DNA of 64,000 nucleotides from Cavia porcellus (GCF_034190915.1 NW_026947489.1:63364001-63428000); one strand, 5' to 3'; numbered from the stretch's first letter, positions 11,899-22,299 are shown. Numbers and translations: made by a program. The notes: a model not told the origin generated them from the letters alone.

Positions 11899-11958
11899 TA
11901 CTACAGGTAAAAGCCAGGTGGATCTGCGGAAGCTTCTTAGAAAAGTCAATGTGGAGAG
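11899..11958 (+). CDS. PRR11: PRR11 coding exon
   Basis: A 60-bp exon between ttattag and AG|GTAACG. It finishes the Ile codon begun at 9916 and ends two bases into an Arg codon. The product includes GKSQVDLRKLLRKVNVER, matching the conserved C-terminal region. It is too short to stand out as an ORF; it was found by phase and homology. Confidence 0.9.
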
Positions 11959-12006
11959 GTAACGTGATCTCTTTATGTTTTCCAAATCCATTTAAAAAAT
12001 AGGCGT

Positions 12007-12065
12007 AAAACACAGATACTTCAAAGCAAATTATAAGTGGAAAAAAAAAAAAAAACACAGATACT
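12007..12065 (+). repeat. PRR11: 31-bp A-tailed micro-insertion with 14-bp TSDs
   Basis: A perfect direct repeat aaaacacagatact at 12007-12020 and 12052-12065 brackets 20 nt of sequence plus an A-run (12021-12051). The second repeat copy ends 21 bp before a PRR11 exon. Confidence 0.85.
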
Positions 12066-12086
12066 AATGTTTTAACATCTTTCCAG

Positions 12087-12183
12087 GAGCCCAGGAGGAA
12101 CTCCTCTGATCAATAAAGCAAATACGGAAACAGGAACTGGACTTAACCCTGTAATGACCCGGGCCTTGAAGAAAAAATTTCAG
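12087..12183 (+). CDS. PRR11: PRR11 coding exon
   Basis: A 97-bp exon after a tttccag acceptor, ending CAG|GTAAGC in phase 0. It encodes SPGGTPL, then [12 protein letters not shown], then [11 protein letters not shown]. The human protein, as I recall it, has a KEN tripeptide where this sequence reads KAN, so a potential APC/C degron is absent here. A 31-bp insertion with its duplicated target lies within 70 bp upstream of the acceptor. Confidence 0.92.
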
Positions 12184-12333
12184 GTAAGCCTTTTATTTTT
12201 CTTGAAAATAATTTACAAGGGGACTAAAGATATAGATCAGTGGAAAAGTACATGCTCAATATGTGTGAGACCCTGGGTTCAACTCCTAGCACTGCTAACT
12301 AACTAGATAAAATATTTTCTTTAGAATCACAGT
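12184..12333 (+). repeat. ID-type SINE, diverged
   Basis: 12219-12310 reads as an old ID (+) (gatatagatcagtggaaaagtacatgctc...ctgggttcaactcctagcac). Confidence 0.7.
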
Positions 12334-12339
12334 CTAAAG

Positions 12340-12346
<7 letters not shown>

Positions 12347-12371
<25 letters not shown>

Positions 12372-12447
12372 GGTACCGGGATCAGGATCAAACTCATGAC
12401 CTTGCTCTTGCAAGGCAGACTCATACTGCTGAGCTAAATCCCCAGCC
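12347..12447 (-). repeat. ID SINE with TSDs
   Basis: Minus-strand ID with a T-rich head. The target duplication ctaaagtagcttt lies at 12334-12346 and 12448-12460. Confidence 0.9.
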
Positions 12448-12569
12448 CTAAAGTAGCTTTCTTAATCATGACAATGACAATAATTTTATGGTACCTTATG
12501 CTTTGCATAAAAGTTAAATAACTAGGCTTTATAAAATTTTTACCTCCTCCAACCCCATTTCAACTTTTC

Positions 12570-12670
12570 TTTTTTTTTTGTCTTTTTCATTTTTATTTGT
12601 ACCAGGGATCAAACTCACGACTGCCTGCTTGCAAGGCAGGTGCTTATGCCGCTGAACTAAATCCCCAGCT
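12570..12670 (-). repeat. ID SINE with TSDs
   Basis: A complete minus-strand ID including the gtctttttc tail motif. The 17-bp duplication ccccatttcaacttttc lies at 12553-12569 and 12671-12687. Confidence 0.92.
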
Positions 12671-12679
12671 CCCCATTTC

Positions 12680-13086
12680 AACTTTTCAGATAGGGTTTCT
12701 AATGTAATTTAAGCCAGGTTTGAACTTGTTATGTAGCCTATTATGGGCCTCCCAGGAGCTACTGATATTACAGGTACACACCACCAGGCCTGCATTAGAC
12801 TTCATAAAATTCCATGAAAAAAAGAGAGAAAAGCATTCTATATGATATAGCTAGGATTATTATTTCCATTTTACCAAGGCTGGCCTCGAATTCATCCTCC
12901 TGCTTCAGCCTCCCAAATGCTGGGATTATGAGTGTGTGCCATCATGTCTGGTGTTCAGTTCCTTTAATATGTGTTTCTTAAGCACTTCCTTTAAGCCAAT
13001 CACTGTGCTAGAGTGCCAAGGCTGTAGTGGTTCACAAAAGCAGTCTCAGATCTGCTGTACTGGAGCTTCCAGGCTAGTAGGGAAGG
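12680..13086 (-). repeat. Two B1 fragments and an ancient repeat
   Basis: B1 (-) at 12685-12790 and a partial B1 (-) at 12870-12957. 12965-13085 (aagcacttcctttaagccaatcactgtgctag...ctggagcttcc) resembles an ancient mammal-wide repeat of L2/MER type, too decayed to name. Confidence 0.55.
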
Positions 13087-13204
13087 TTTTTTCTCAGCTT
13101 TCCAGATAGAATCAGCGCTTCCTAGACAGAGTCTCTCCAAAGAGAGGAGGAGTGAGGCATGGCTGCACAAGCCTGTAATTCCAGGTTTCAGGAGGCTGAG
13201 GCCA
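13087..13204 (+). repeat. PRR11: Left arm of a ~117-bp inverted repeat
   Basis: The reverse complement recurs at 14132-14247 with only a few mismatches. The arm includes the 5' end of a B1 and about 60 bp of non-SINE flank (tctctccaaagagaggaggag, cut here to its core tctctccaaagagagg). Confidence 0.9.
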
Positions 13205-14131
13205 ACAATAAAATAATCCTATTTTTGTTTCCTTTTGCGTTGAACTAAGCCCTGTGAAGAAAATAACCAAGGCTCTGTGGGAACCCATAGAAGAACTTGA
13301 TGATTAGGAAGGATTTCCTTAGGAAGTGATGATGCTTGAAGTGAGATTTAAAAGATGGTTAGACATTAATTGGGAGTATGGGGGATACCACCATGAATGT
13401 CAGAGGGGAGAAAGTTCCAAGTGTGATAAATAGCGTGCATGAGGGTTCCATGCTAAAAGGGATTAGAGCCTATTCCAGGAGCCAATGAGTTGGGGATCCT
13501 GTGGCTGTAATGTAGGGGATGATCCTGCCTAAATCTTGGAAATGTGACCAAGTTCCTTCCTCCTCTTGGAATGTCCAGTTAGATTCTACCTCCCATCACA
13601 ATATTCTTTGGTCAGAGCAAAACTTGTGAAAAGCCCCTGCTCCCTAGCAAAGGGAGGAGGCCTCCCTGAAGGACTGAAGCACTCTTAGCACTGAGCTATC
13701 TCTCCAGGTCTCTTTTTTGGTGTGTGCAGTGCTGATCCACTGTAGGCAAGTGCTTTACCACTGAACTATGTCCCAACTCCCCCACCCCTTTTCTGAGGGG
13801 ACAGCACTCAGGACTGAACCTAGGCTGTTTACACTGAGCTAAATCTGTACCCTTTTTATCTTTTATTTTGACACAGGGCCTTACTAAATTCGCCAGGCTG
13901 GGCTCAAACTAGAAATCCTCCTGCCTCAGTCTCCCAAATAGCTGGGACTATAGGCATGTGCCACCGTACCTTCTTTTCTTCTCTTTTCTTTTTTCTCTTC
14001 TCTCTTCTCTTCTTTTCTCTCATTGTCTCTGTCTCTGTCGCTCCCCTCCTCCCTCATTGTTGTTTTGAGACAAGGTCTTGTGATGCATTCCAGGCTGGTC
14101 TTGAATTCACTATGTAGCCCATGCTTACCTC
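13205..14131 (+). repeat. Loop of the inverted repeat: ancient sequence and SINEs
   Basis: 13205-13690 is mostly unassigned and may continue the ancient repeat at 12965-13085. ID (-) fragments lie at 13710-13850, B1 (-) at 13855-13970 and a pyrimidine (TTCTC)n tract at 13971-14040. A B1 (-) starts at 14055 and continues into the right arm. Confidence 0.6.
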
Positions 14132-14247
14132 TGGCCTCAGCCTCCTGAATCCTGGAATTACAGGCTTGTGCAGCCATGCCTCAGTCCCCCTCTCTTTGGA
14201 GAGACTCTGTCTAGGAAGCGCTGATTATATCAGGAAAGCTGAGAAAA
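14132..14247 (-). repeat. PRR11: Right arm of the ~117-bp inverted repeat
   Basis: The inverted copy of 13087-13204. It ends about 115 bp before the last PRR11 exon. It covers the last part of a minus-strand B1 and its unique flank. Confidence 0.9.
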
Positions 14248-14362
14248 GTGATCTAGACTCACTATGCCATGCTGTCCTACAATGACAACAACAAATATGG
14301 TTCTGTTAATGAGGAATAAGAGTTACATTGGTCACAAGAACATAATTTTTTTTCTTCCATAG

Positions 14363-14431
14363 CTGGCTTACCCTGGAAGCACAAGTCAAACTCTACCACG
14401 TTCTACAAGCAGCTTCGATGAACAAAACTGA
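14363..14431 (+). CDS. PRR11: PRR11 last coding exon and stop
   Basis: A 22-codon exon plus TGA, after a cttccatag acceptor. The C-terminus STSSFDEQN is the conserved end of PRR11. The 3' UTR runs from 14432 into L1-derived sequence at about 14490. No poly(A) signal lies between the stop and the repeat, so the transcript may end inside the LINE or use a weak signal (for example ATTAAA near 14767). Confidence 0.93.
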   Translation: MAYPGSTSQTLPRSTSSFDEQN

Positions 14432-14489
14432 TGCTGATGCTGCCTGACTCCATGCGATGACCCATCAAGTATACAGATAAAATCACCTG
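14432..14489 (+). other. PRR11: PRR11 proximal 3' UTR
   Basis: About 58 bp of unique sequence between the stop codon and the oligo-T that marks the 3' end of the minus-strand LINE. I see no AATAAA in it. Confidence 0.6.
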
Positions 14490-14979
14490 AATTTTTTTTT
14501 AAATTTTATTTAAAGAAAGACTAAACGCATATTTAGAAAGACTAATAGCATATTTAGAAAAAAATATAAACACTAAAAAATCACTAGTTCATGTTTACAT
14601 ATTGTCCAAGTTGTTCGAGATACAAAAGTGGAACATATAAAGTAGGAATTTAAATAGCAAGACTGCAAACAGTTCTGTTCAACTGTCAAACAAAAACTTA
14701 GTAACATGGTTGTCAATCTTATACACTTAAACATGCATGCAGTTATCCATATCTTCATTTATGTTTAGATTAAACAAACTGAAGCAGGTTAAAATCATTC
14801 TGAACAAAGAGTAATAGTATTGCTGGATTTCACATCATGACACTCTGTAATCAGCACTGGGTAATGTAGTGTTTTTGTTTTTTTAATTTAATTTAAAGAA
14901 AGCCTAAACAAAACAGAAAACAGGTAGAAATAATACATACTTTCAGAGAAAAAAATAAACAGTAAGAAATCATTAATTG

Positions 14980-15088
14980 GGGGCTGGGGATTTAGCTCAG
15001 CAGCATAAGCACCTGCCTTGCCAAGCAGGCGGTCATGAGTTCGATTCCCGGAACCAATAAAAAAGAAAAAGACAAAAAAAAAAAAAAA
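14980..15088 (+). repeat. ID SINE inserted in the LINE 3' UTR
   Basis: A full ID with A and B boxes and the gaaaaagac tail motif. The target duplication aagaaatcatta(a/g)ttg lies at 14964-14979 and 15089-15104. Confidence 0.92.
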
Positions 15089-15930
15089 AAGAAATCATTA
15101 GTTGATGATTACAGATTGTCTTCTTACAAATAGTTATTCAAGATACTAAAGTGGAGCATATAAAGTAGGGATTAAAACAGTGAGATTGCAACCAGTTCTG
15201 TTCAACTGTCCACCAAAAACTTAGAAATATGGTTATCAATCCTATATACTTAAACATACATGCAGTTATCCATATCTTCAATTATGTTGAGATTGAATAA
15301 ACCCAAGCAGGCTAATATCACTCTGAACAAAGAATAATACTACTGCTGGGTTTCACGTTATGACACTCCAGGATCAGCACTGGGTATTTTAGTGTCTCTT
15401 TTTCTTCAAAGTATCTGTTCATTTCATCATATATCATAAGATCAGTTCTCATAAACTGCTTATAGATTATACACATGCATGAGTCTTAACATGTATTTCT
15501 ATTCTTTCTATATTAGAAGGAGAAACAAAACAAAGCAAGGCAAAACAAAACATATTCCTATAAACACAGGAAACGAAAAAAAGTATAAGACCATTGTACA
15601 AAGAGTTCTACCCCTAGTTCCTGTGTTGTCTCTTGTTATCTTCAATAGAATTGGCTATATCATCAGACATAGTATAATTGAATATATCAGTACATAACAA
15701 TATTAATAAAAACTCAACTTTGTAATATAGTATAGAACTTCAAAAACAGGCAGTTATCAAACCAGAATGTGTATCGTAGAGTCTTGTCATCTTCAGTGAG
15801 GTTGCCTATACTCTCAGGCTTGATACTATCAATCATATCCTTTTTAAATAAAATCTTCTCTGCCTCAATTCTGTTTGCTCTTTTTTTGCCATCAGTTGTC
15901 TGCTTATCTTCTTCATTCTGTTTTCTGCTC

Positions 15931-17065
15931 CATTCATTGAGGCTTTTCTGCCTCTGTTCCTGGAATCCTAATACTTTTCTCTCTCTCTAGAATGTCCTGC
16001 AGTATTCTCTGTAGAGTTGGATTGATGGTTGCAAATTCCCCAAGTTCCTCTTTGTCTTGGAAGCATCTTGTTTCTCCATTAATTTCTAGAGACAGTTTAG
16101 CAGGGCATATCAATCTGGGTTGGAGGTTATTTTCTTTCAGGGCTTGGAATATTTCACTCCAGGTTCTTCTTGACTTAATGGTTTGTGTCAAGAAGTCTGC
16201 CATTATTCTGATGGGCCTTCCTTTATAGGTTATCTGTTTCTTGTCTCTAACAGCTTTTAATATTCTGTTCTTATATTAAATTTCTGGGATCTTGATTATT
16301 ATATGCCTGGGTATAGTTCTGTTTTGGTTGTAGGTGGCTGGAGTTCTGTATGTTTCATATATCAGAATATCATTTTCTTTTCCTATGTTTGGGATGTTTT
16401 CCTTAATTATTTCTGTGAATAACCTTTGTAGTTCCTTTGTTTGTACCCCAGCTTCTTCATTCACATTTTTTATTCTCAAGTTATAGATTCTTTTTTTTTT
16501 TTTTTTTTTTTTTTGGTCTTTTTCATTTTTATCGGTACCAGGGATTGAATTTACAACTGCCTGCTTGCAAGGCAGGTGCTTATGCCACTGAGCTAAATCC
16601 TCAGCCCCAAGTTATAGATTCTTTTGTTGTCTTCTAGCCTTTGTATTGTTACTGCTTGTTTCCTTGTTATTTTTAAAAAGTTTTCCCTTTTGTACTCCCA
16701 CATTGCAAAATTGTCCTCCAGTTTGGATAACCTATCCTTAGTTTCTTTCAAGCTGATTTGCCATCTTTCCATAGAGTTTTTAATATCCTGGTAATCTCTT
16801 TAATCTGCTTCATGTATTCTATATTTTTTATATCTTCACCAAATGGTTCTCTCCTTTGTTTGAGCTCTTCCCTTCTTCCATCTGTGTCTGCTTGAGGGGT
16901 GCTTAGTATCTCTTTTATTAATCTTCTTATATCTTGCTTTACTTGGCTAAATATTTCACTTTTGAACTCATCTATGAGGTCCCAAAAATATCTCTTTATG
17001 TCTACTGATGGCAGTGGATGGTATGGTGGCACATGCTCAAAATATTGCATGTTTGCTATTCTCAT
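15931..17065 (-). pseudogene. L1 ORF1p-like RNA-binding protein, nearly intact
   Basis: ORF1p is the RNA-binding trimeric chaperone of L1. In order: an N-terminal part with a coiled coil (17065 to about 16800), a second coiled-coil part ending in a RxxNLRIxNV-type motif split by an ID insertion (16491-16608), the RRM-like part with YRTPATYNQNRTIPRHIIIK (16479-16276), and the C-terminal domain with RRTWSEIF, LQPRLICPAKL and GETRCFQDKEE (16203-15934). Visible lesions: one frameshift near 16800, the SINE insertion, and one TAA near 16272. Otherwise the frame is continuous, so the copy is fairly young. Confidence 0.85.
16491..16608 (-). repeat. ID SINE inserted in ORF1 of the half-L1
   Basis: A full-length minus-strand ID with a 25-nt T head. 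A perfect 13-bp duplication aagttatagattc lies at 16478-16490 and 16609-16621. Confidence 0.95.
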
Positions 17066-18000
17066 TCTCCTTTGTATTTACCTGTCCTGGGTCAATGTTC
17101 TCAGGGTTGGGACCTGGGGAGTTTTTGTTGTTGCTTCCTCTTCCCATCATTTTTGCTTCTTCCAGAAGGCCCCAATTTCTTTCTTTGTTGGTTACAATTC
17201 TTCTGAAGCATGCTGGCTAAATGACCCTTCCCACTGCCATATGCTAGTGAGTTGCAGAAGGGACAGTGTATGCTGGTCCCTCCCCTCCAGATCAATCAAG
17301 CTGCTGTGGCCTACACTGTATTACTTAGTGCGAGCTCCCCTCCAGGTCAGTCAAACTTCTGAGGCTTCACTGGGTTAGTGTGCGCTACCGCAGTAGGGAC
17401 TTGGTTTTGGATAACCTATTGGGTCTCAGCCAGGTCACGTGACCCAGGCCTAACTCACTCCACCAATCCCGTTTGAGAAGGGAACAACTGACTGAAGTCA
17501 CTGCTGCCCCTTGTACTTGCCAGTCCTGCCCAGTCCCAAAATGTCATCCTCCAGAGCTCCCCTTTCTGTGGAATGGCTCCACTCCTGTCACTCACCACAG
17601 GTCAATGCAGGCACCCACCAACTCAGCTCTCTGTTCTGCTCGCAGACCCCCAGTCTCAGTGTAACTGCGCCTCCAGTGAATCGAAGTGGCGGGACCTCAG
17701 ACGGCTCAGCAAGTCACGGCGGGACCTCAGGCAGCTTGGCAAGTTGCAGTGACCTCGGTCAGCTCGGCAAGACACCAACTGCAGCAGGAACACTGAACCT
17801 TTAGCTGTTCTAGTAATAGCACCGAGATTGTATGTTTGGTTGGTTCTTCTCACCTTAATTTCTTCTTTGGATGAGAGAATTCATCTCCCTCTGTTTGGGG
17901 CTCCCCATGCTGTATTATGTTGAATTCTAAGTTGACTATCTCAGGGAGCCTCTGTAGCCAGCTGTTATCTATCCGCCGTCTTTGCTCCCCCCACCCCCGA

Positions 18001-18505
18001 ACTTTTTCTTAATATAGAATGTGCTTAAGTATGTTAATATAATTCCATATGAAGTCTCAGAGTATGTATGGAACCTATATATATTGGGTGTTTTCTATTT
18101 TTGCATGATGGTTAAAGAACCAGATGGGAAAATACAGTCTGCAAAAGTGATATTTATCCTGCAATGACCCAAGTTAGGTTGCATCAAGAGGTTGTGGAAG
18201 TTTAACTAACTCCAATTTATATTGTATAGGTGCAGTTAGGACTTAAGAATCAAGTCTGAAGTTGCATCTAGTGATACATACCTATAATTCTGGCTGCTAA
18301 GGAAGCAACATAGAAGGAACACAGATTCAAGGCCAGACTGGGTAACTTAGTGACACCTTGCCTCTAAATAAGTCTAATATAGTCAAGCATGGTGGCACAT
18401 GCTCATAGTTCTACCTACTTGGGTGGCTGAGGCAGGAAGATTACTTGAGCAGACAAATTCATGACTAGTATGGGTAAAATCCCTTCTGAAAGAAAGAAAG
18501 AAGGA

Positions 18506-18541
<36 letters not shown>

Positions 18542-19384
18542 GAAAGAAAGAAAGAAAAGGAAAATGATTCCTGTTCATACTATGTCAGGTAACTAAAGAC
18601 TTTTTTGGGAGGGCAGATTTGAGACAGGGGCTATCTATGTAGTTCAGACTGGTGTTTAACTTACTATATGTAGCCCAAACTGGCCTTGAAATTGCAGCAA
18701 TCCTCTTGCCTCAGCCTCCTGAGTTCTAGGATTGTAGGCATGAGCCATCACACCTGGCCTGAAAAGGCTTTTATCCCTTAAAGCTCATGCATTGTTTGCT
18801 ACAAATATGATCTACAAAAAAGACTCCCTAGGGGCTGGGGATTTAGCTCAGTGACATAAGCACCTACCTTGCAAGTGCGTGGTGGTGAATTCAATCCCTG
18901 GTACAGATTAAAAACAAAAACAAACAAACAAAAAAAACCACCCTAGGTTTTATTTCCATAGAACTAAAGTAGCCCACTCCTCATCCAAATATAACTATTT
19001 TCCAAAATAATTTAAAGCAAAAGTCCTAATGTGACCTTAAAAATTATTTCTAGCACCTCCGGTAGGTAGTTCTGTCTGACTCAGTGTAGGCTGAGATAAT
19101 CCTTACTTCTTTTGTTGATATTTATGCTGCTGGAACCCAAAGCTTCACCTGCTATGTGTGCTCTACCACTGAGCTACACGCTCCCCCCACTTACATTTCC
19201 TAGTTTTATATTTGCTGTCCACATCATGCTGCTAAATAAAAATTTTATGAAAACTCCAACACAAACCTTCTATTTCCACAGTGCCCTCCTATATATTTTC
19301 TGAAGTTCATGACGGGTTCACCGAGACCTGGTTCCCTGTGCTCATTAGTTTATATAGTCAGTAACAATGATAATGTACATTTCA
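18001..19384 (+). repeat. Intergenic: SINEs and a GAAA microsatellite
   Basis: Diverged B1-like copies (+) at 18258-18370 and 18380-18490, (GAAA)n at 18490-18558, B1 (-) at 18615-18763, ID (+) at 18832-18935 and an ID (-) remnant at 19115-19190. 18001-18250 and 19195-19365 are unassigned. Confidence 0.7.
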
Positions 19385-19494
19385 GGCTGGGGATTTAGCT
19401 CAGCGGCATAAGCGCCTGCTTTCCAAGCAGGCAGTTGTGAGTTCAATCCCTGGTACCGATAAAAACGAAAAAAAGACAAAAAATAAAAATAAAA
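19385..19494 (+). repeat. ID SINE with TSDs
   Basis: Full ID. The 16-bp duplication gataatg(t/c)acatttca lies at 19369-19384 and 19495-19510. Confidence 0.92.
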
Positions 19495-19510
19495 GATAAT
19501 GCACATTTCA

Positions 19511-20597
19511 CTAGATTTTATTCTCTTATCAATCTAGACTTGTCAGGTTTAACAAATAAGAATGCAAGATACCCAACTAAATTGGAATTTCAGATTAACA
19601 ATAATTAACTTCTAAGTATAAATATGTCGCATGAAATACATTCATACTAAAAAAGTATTCAGGGTTAAGGTGTAGCTCAGTAATAGAGTACTTGCCTAGC
19701 ATGTGTAAGTCCTGGGTTTGATAACAACAGTGCCAATTTTTTTGTTGTTATTAATTTGAACTTCATATTTAACTGAGCATCTTCTATTTTGCCTAGCAAC
19801 ATTCTTATTCTCTTGCAAAGTTGCTAAGTATTTCTGCTTCCAGTTTTCCAGATATGTCTACTTGGTAGTTAACACTACTGCAGCTCCAGCCAGGATCTGC
19901 CTCATATGTATGGAAAGTATTGTAGAAGAAGGGCAATTTAATTTCCATTAAAGTCCATTCCATGTGATTGAAGGTACATGATTAGATTTCTTACTGTTGT
20001 TGTTTTGCATTACTGGGGGTCAAACCCAGGACCTTGCGCATGGTGGGCACGTGCTCTACCACTAGGCTACTTCCCTAACCCCAGGACTAGCCTTCATGCT
20101 GATAGCTTCCTCCTGAGTCCCAAGAATAAAAATAGCAGCTTCTTCATTTGTAGGAAATAAGGATTTCTGACCTTCACTGGACTTTCTAGTCTGACAAGTA
20201 GTAGCTAGTATGCAGATGGTAACCTTGAAATATCCTTCAGTTAACTTACCAGGGATGGTGAACTTTTTAGAGCTTCCAACAATACCAACGCCCACTGCAG
20301 GACACATGCCATAGGTTCACCACCACTAACATAGGATGAAAAGATAATTTAGCAACTTCCCCAAAATACCTGTATTTCCACAGAAAAATATTGCTATGAG
20401 GTACTAAATAGAGTGATGTTAGAAAGTGACCAGAATGGAAAGCAGACTTAGGGGTAATATTTAGCCTGTAAGAGGCAGTCCTGTTTATGAGACCTGCATG
20501 CATATTTACAACACATTTATGTTTGAAAATGAAATAGTAAAGTAAAAGACATATCTGCTGGTAGTAGAAGTTGTTTTTCTTAAAACCTTGATAGCTA
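19511..20597 (+). repeat. Intergenic: two old IDs and unique DNA
   Basis: ID (+) at 19665-19740 and ID (-) at 20003-20083. 20085-20580 shows no repeat I recognise and no convincing ORF. Confidence 0.6.
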
Positions 20598-20688
20598 AAC
20601 TGGAGATTTAGCTCAGCAGTTCAAGCACTTGCTTTGTAAGTACAAAGTTGTGAGTTCGATCCCCAGTCCCTAAAAAACAAAACAAACA
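20598..20688 (+). repeat. ID SINE with TSDs
   Basis: ID (+) with duplication aaaacc(t/c)tgatagcta at 20582-20597 and 20689-20704. Confidence 0.9.
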
Positions 20689-20852
20689 AAAACCCTGATA
20701 GCTACTTTTATATTATGTAAGAATCAAAGGAATAATTGCTGAGAATATAGAAACTTATTTGTAACACAATTATACTTTATGGGACACTTATATTTATATT
20801 AACAAACCATTATATACTATACCATTGTAATCTAAACAATTTGACCATTCTT

Positions 20853-20990
20853 TTGTTTTCTGAGGAAGGGTCTCACTATGTACTTCCAATTGACCCGGAA
20901 CTCATTGTGTAGCCTGCTTGAATTTGACATGATCCTCCTGCCTCATCCTCTCACGTGCTGGGATTACAGTGTGTGCCACCACACCCAGTT
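20853..20990 (-). repeat. B1 SINE with TSDs
   Basis: Complete minus-strand B1. The duplication aat(t/g)tgaccattctt lies at 20838-20852 and 20991-21005. Confidence 0.88.
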
Positions 20991-21005
20991 AATGTGACCA
21001 TTCTT

Positions 21006-22297
21006 GTGGGATCCTTTATCAGAAAAGCACTATAGAAATCATATATTGTGGGCCAGGGATACAGCTCAGTGGCACAATGCCTGTTCTGGCAAGCACAATG
21101 TCATGAGTCTGATCTTCATTACCAAAAAAAAAAAAAAATTATATATAAATATACTTGCAAAGCTGCTAGTGCTATTATATCAGTATTAAAATGTATCCTA
21201 CCTTTTACTAATTTTGGGGGGGGTATCAAGAATCGAACTCAGGACTTCAAGCTTCCTTTTACCAATGTTTTTTTTCTTTTACCCTGTAAATATACCCTGT
21301 AAATGCTATGGCCTCATTAAACTATTACTTATTATGTACTCCCAATGTTGGTTGTTTGTTTTATATTGGTAGGAATTGAACCTCAGGCCTTCACACTGAG
21401 CTACCTCCCCATCCATTATTTTCTATTTTTTACTTTTTATTTTGACACAGAATCTCACCGAGTTGTTAAATTGCCCAGGCAGAATGCAAACTTGTGATCC
21501 TCATACCTTAGCCTTCTAGAGTACTGGGGATATCGACCTGCAGCAACTCACTTGGCTATGTGGAAACCAATTGTTAACAAAGAATGTAAACAACCTAGGC
21601 ACATTTGGTTGTATTTTTAATGAAATTTAAATTTATTTATTTTTAATTAAATTTTTAAATATATTTTAAAATATTTTTAAATAGGACCTTTGGTTTTTAT
21701 AAAGTGGGCTACTAGGCCAGATGTGTTGGGGAGGTTGAGTAGGAGGATCCCTGAGAGTTTGAGGTCAGCCTGGGTTACAAAATGAGTTCAAGACCAACCT
21801 GAATTGCATAGTGACAAAAAAAAAAAAAAAAAAAAAGTTGGATAAGACACCTGGCTTTGATTTTTCCTTTCAATCTTTTTTTTTTAAACTAGAAGTGTAA
21901 CATAGCCAGGCATTGTGGTACACATCTGTAATCCCAACACTGGGGAGGCTGAGGCAGAAGGATTGGCCTGAGTTTGAGGTCAACCTGGGTTACATAGTAA
22001 CTTCAAGGCCAGCCTGACCTATATAGCAAGACTGTCTCAGGAAAACAAAAAACAGAAACCAAAACAAATCTCACATATAAAAAACATGTAAAACATAAAT
22101 ACATTAGCAAATCATAAAGCAAAGAGTCATATAAACATCAAGAGCTAGGTATATTAAGTATCCTCAGAAGTTCTGCCTTGCCTGTACACTTTAAGTCCTT
22201 TCCCTACTTAGTAACTACTGACTTGCTCGTTATAATAAATAGTTCCAGCTTATGACAGTCTATGTATAACCCTAAATGCCATGGTTTATTTTGTTTT
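21006..22297 (+). repeat. Intergenic SINE cluster
   Basis: ID (+) at 21046-21140, an ID (-) piece at 21215-21250, ID-B1 (-) at 21345-21550, AT-rich DNA at 21600-21690, and B1 (+) at 21710-21836 and 21901-22050. 22055-22297 is unassigned. Confidence 0.7.
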
Positions 22298-22299
22298 AG

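Larger units (their letters stand above)
14490..18000 (-). mobile_element. Half-L1 (HAL1-type) retrotransposon: 5' UTR, ORF1, 3' UTR, no ORF2
   Basis: Read on the minus strand, a GC-rich 5' region (about 18000 to 17070, starting near a G-run and gcaaagacgg) leads to ORF1 (17065-15931). An L1-type 3' UTR then follows directly (15930-14490), ending in an A-rich tail. No ORF2 sequence (endonuclease, reverse transcriptase) lies between the ORF1 stop and the 3' UTR. Two ID elements inserted later (14980-15088, 16491-16608). The last ~390 bp of 3' UTR occurs twice in tandem (14490-14878 and 14880-15440). A weak, low-complexity candidate TSD (gaa[t/c]ttttt[t/c]tt) flanks the whole block. Confidence 0.75.
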
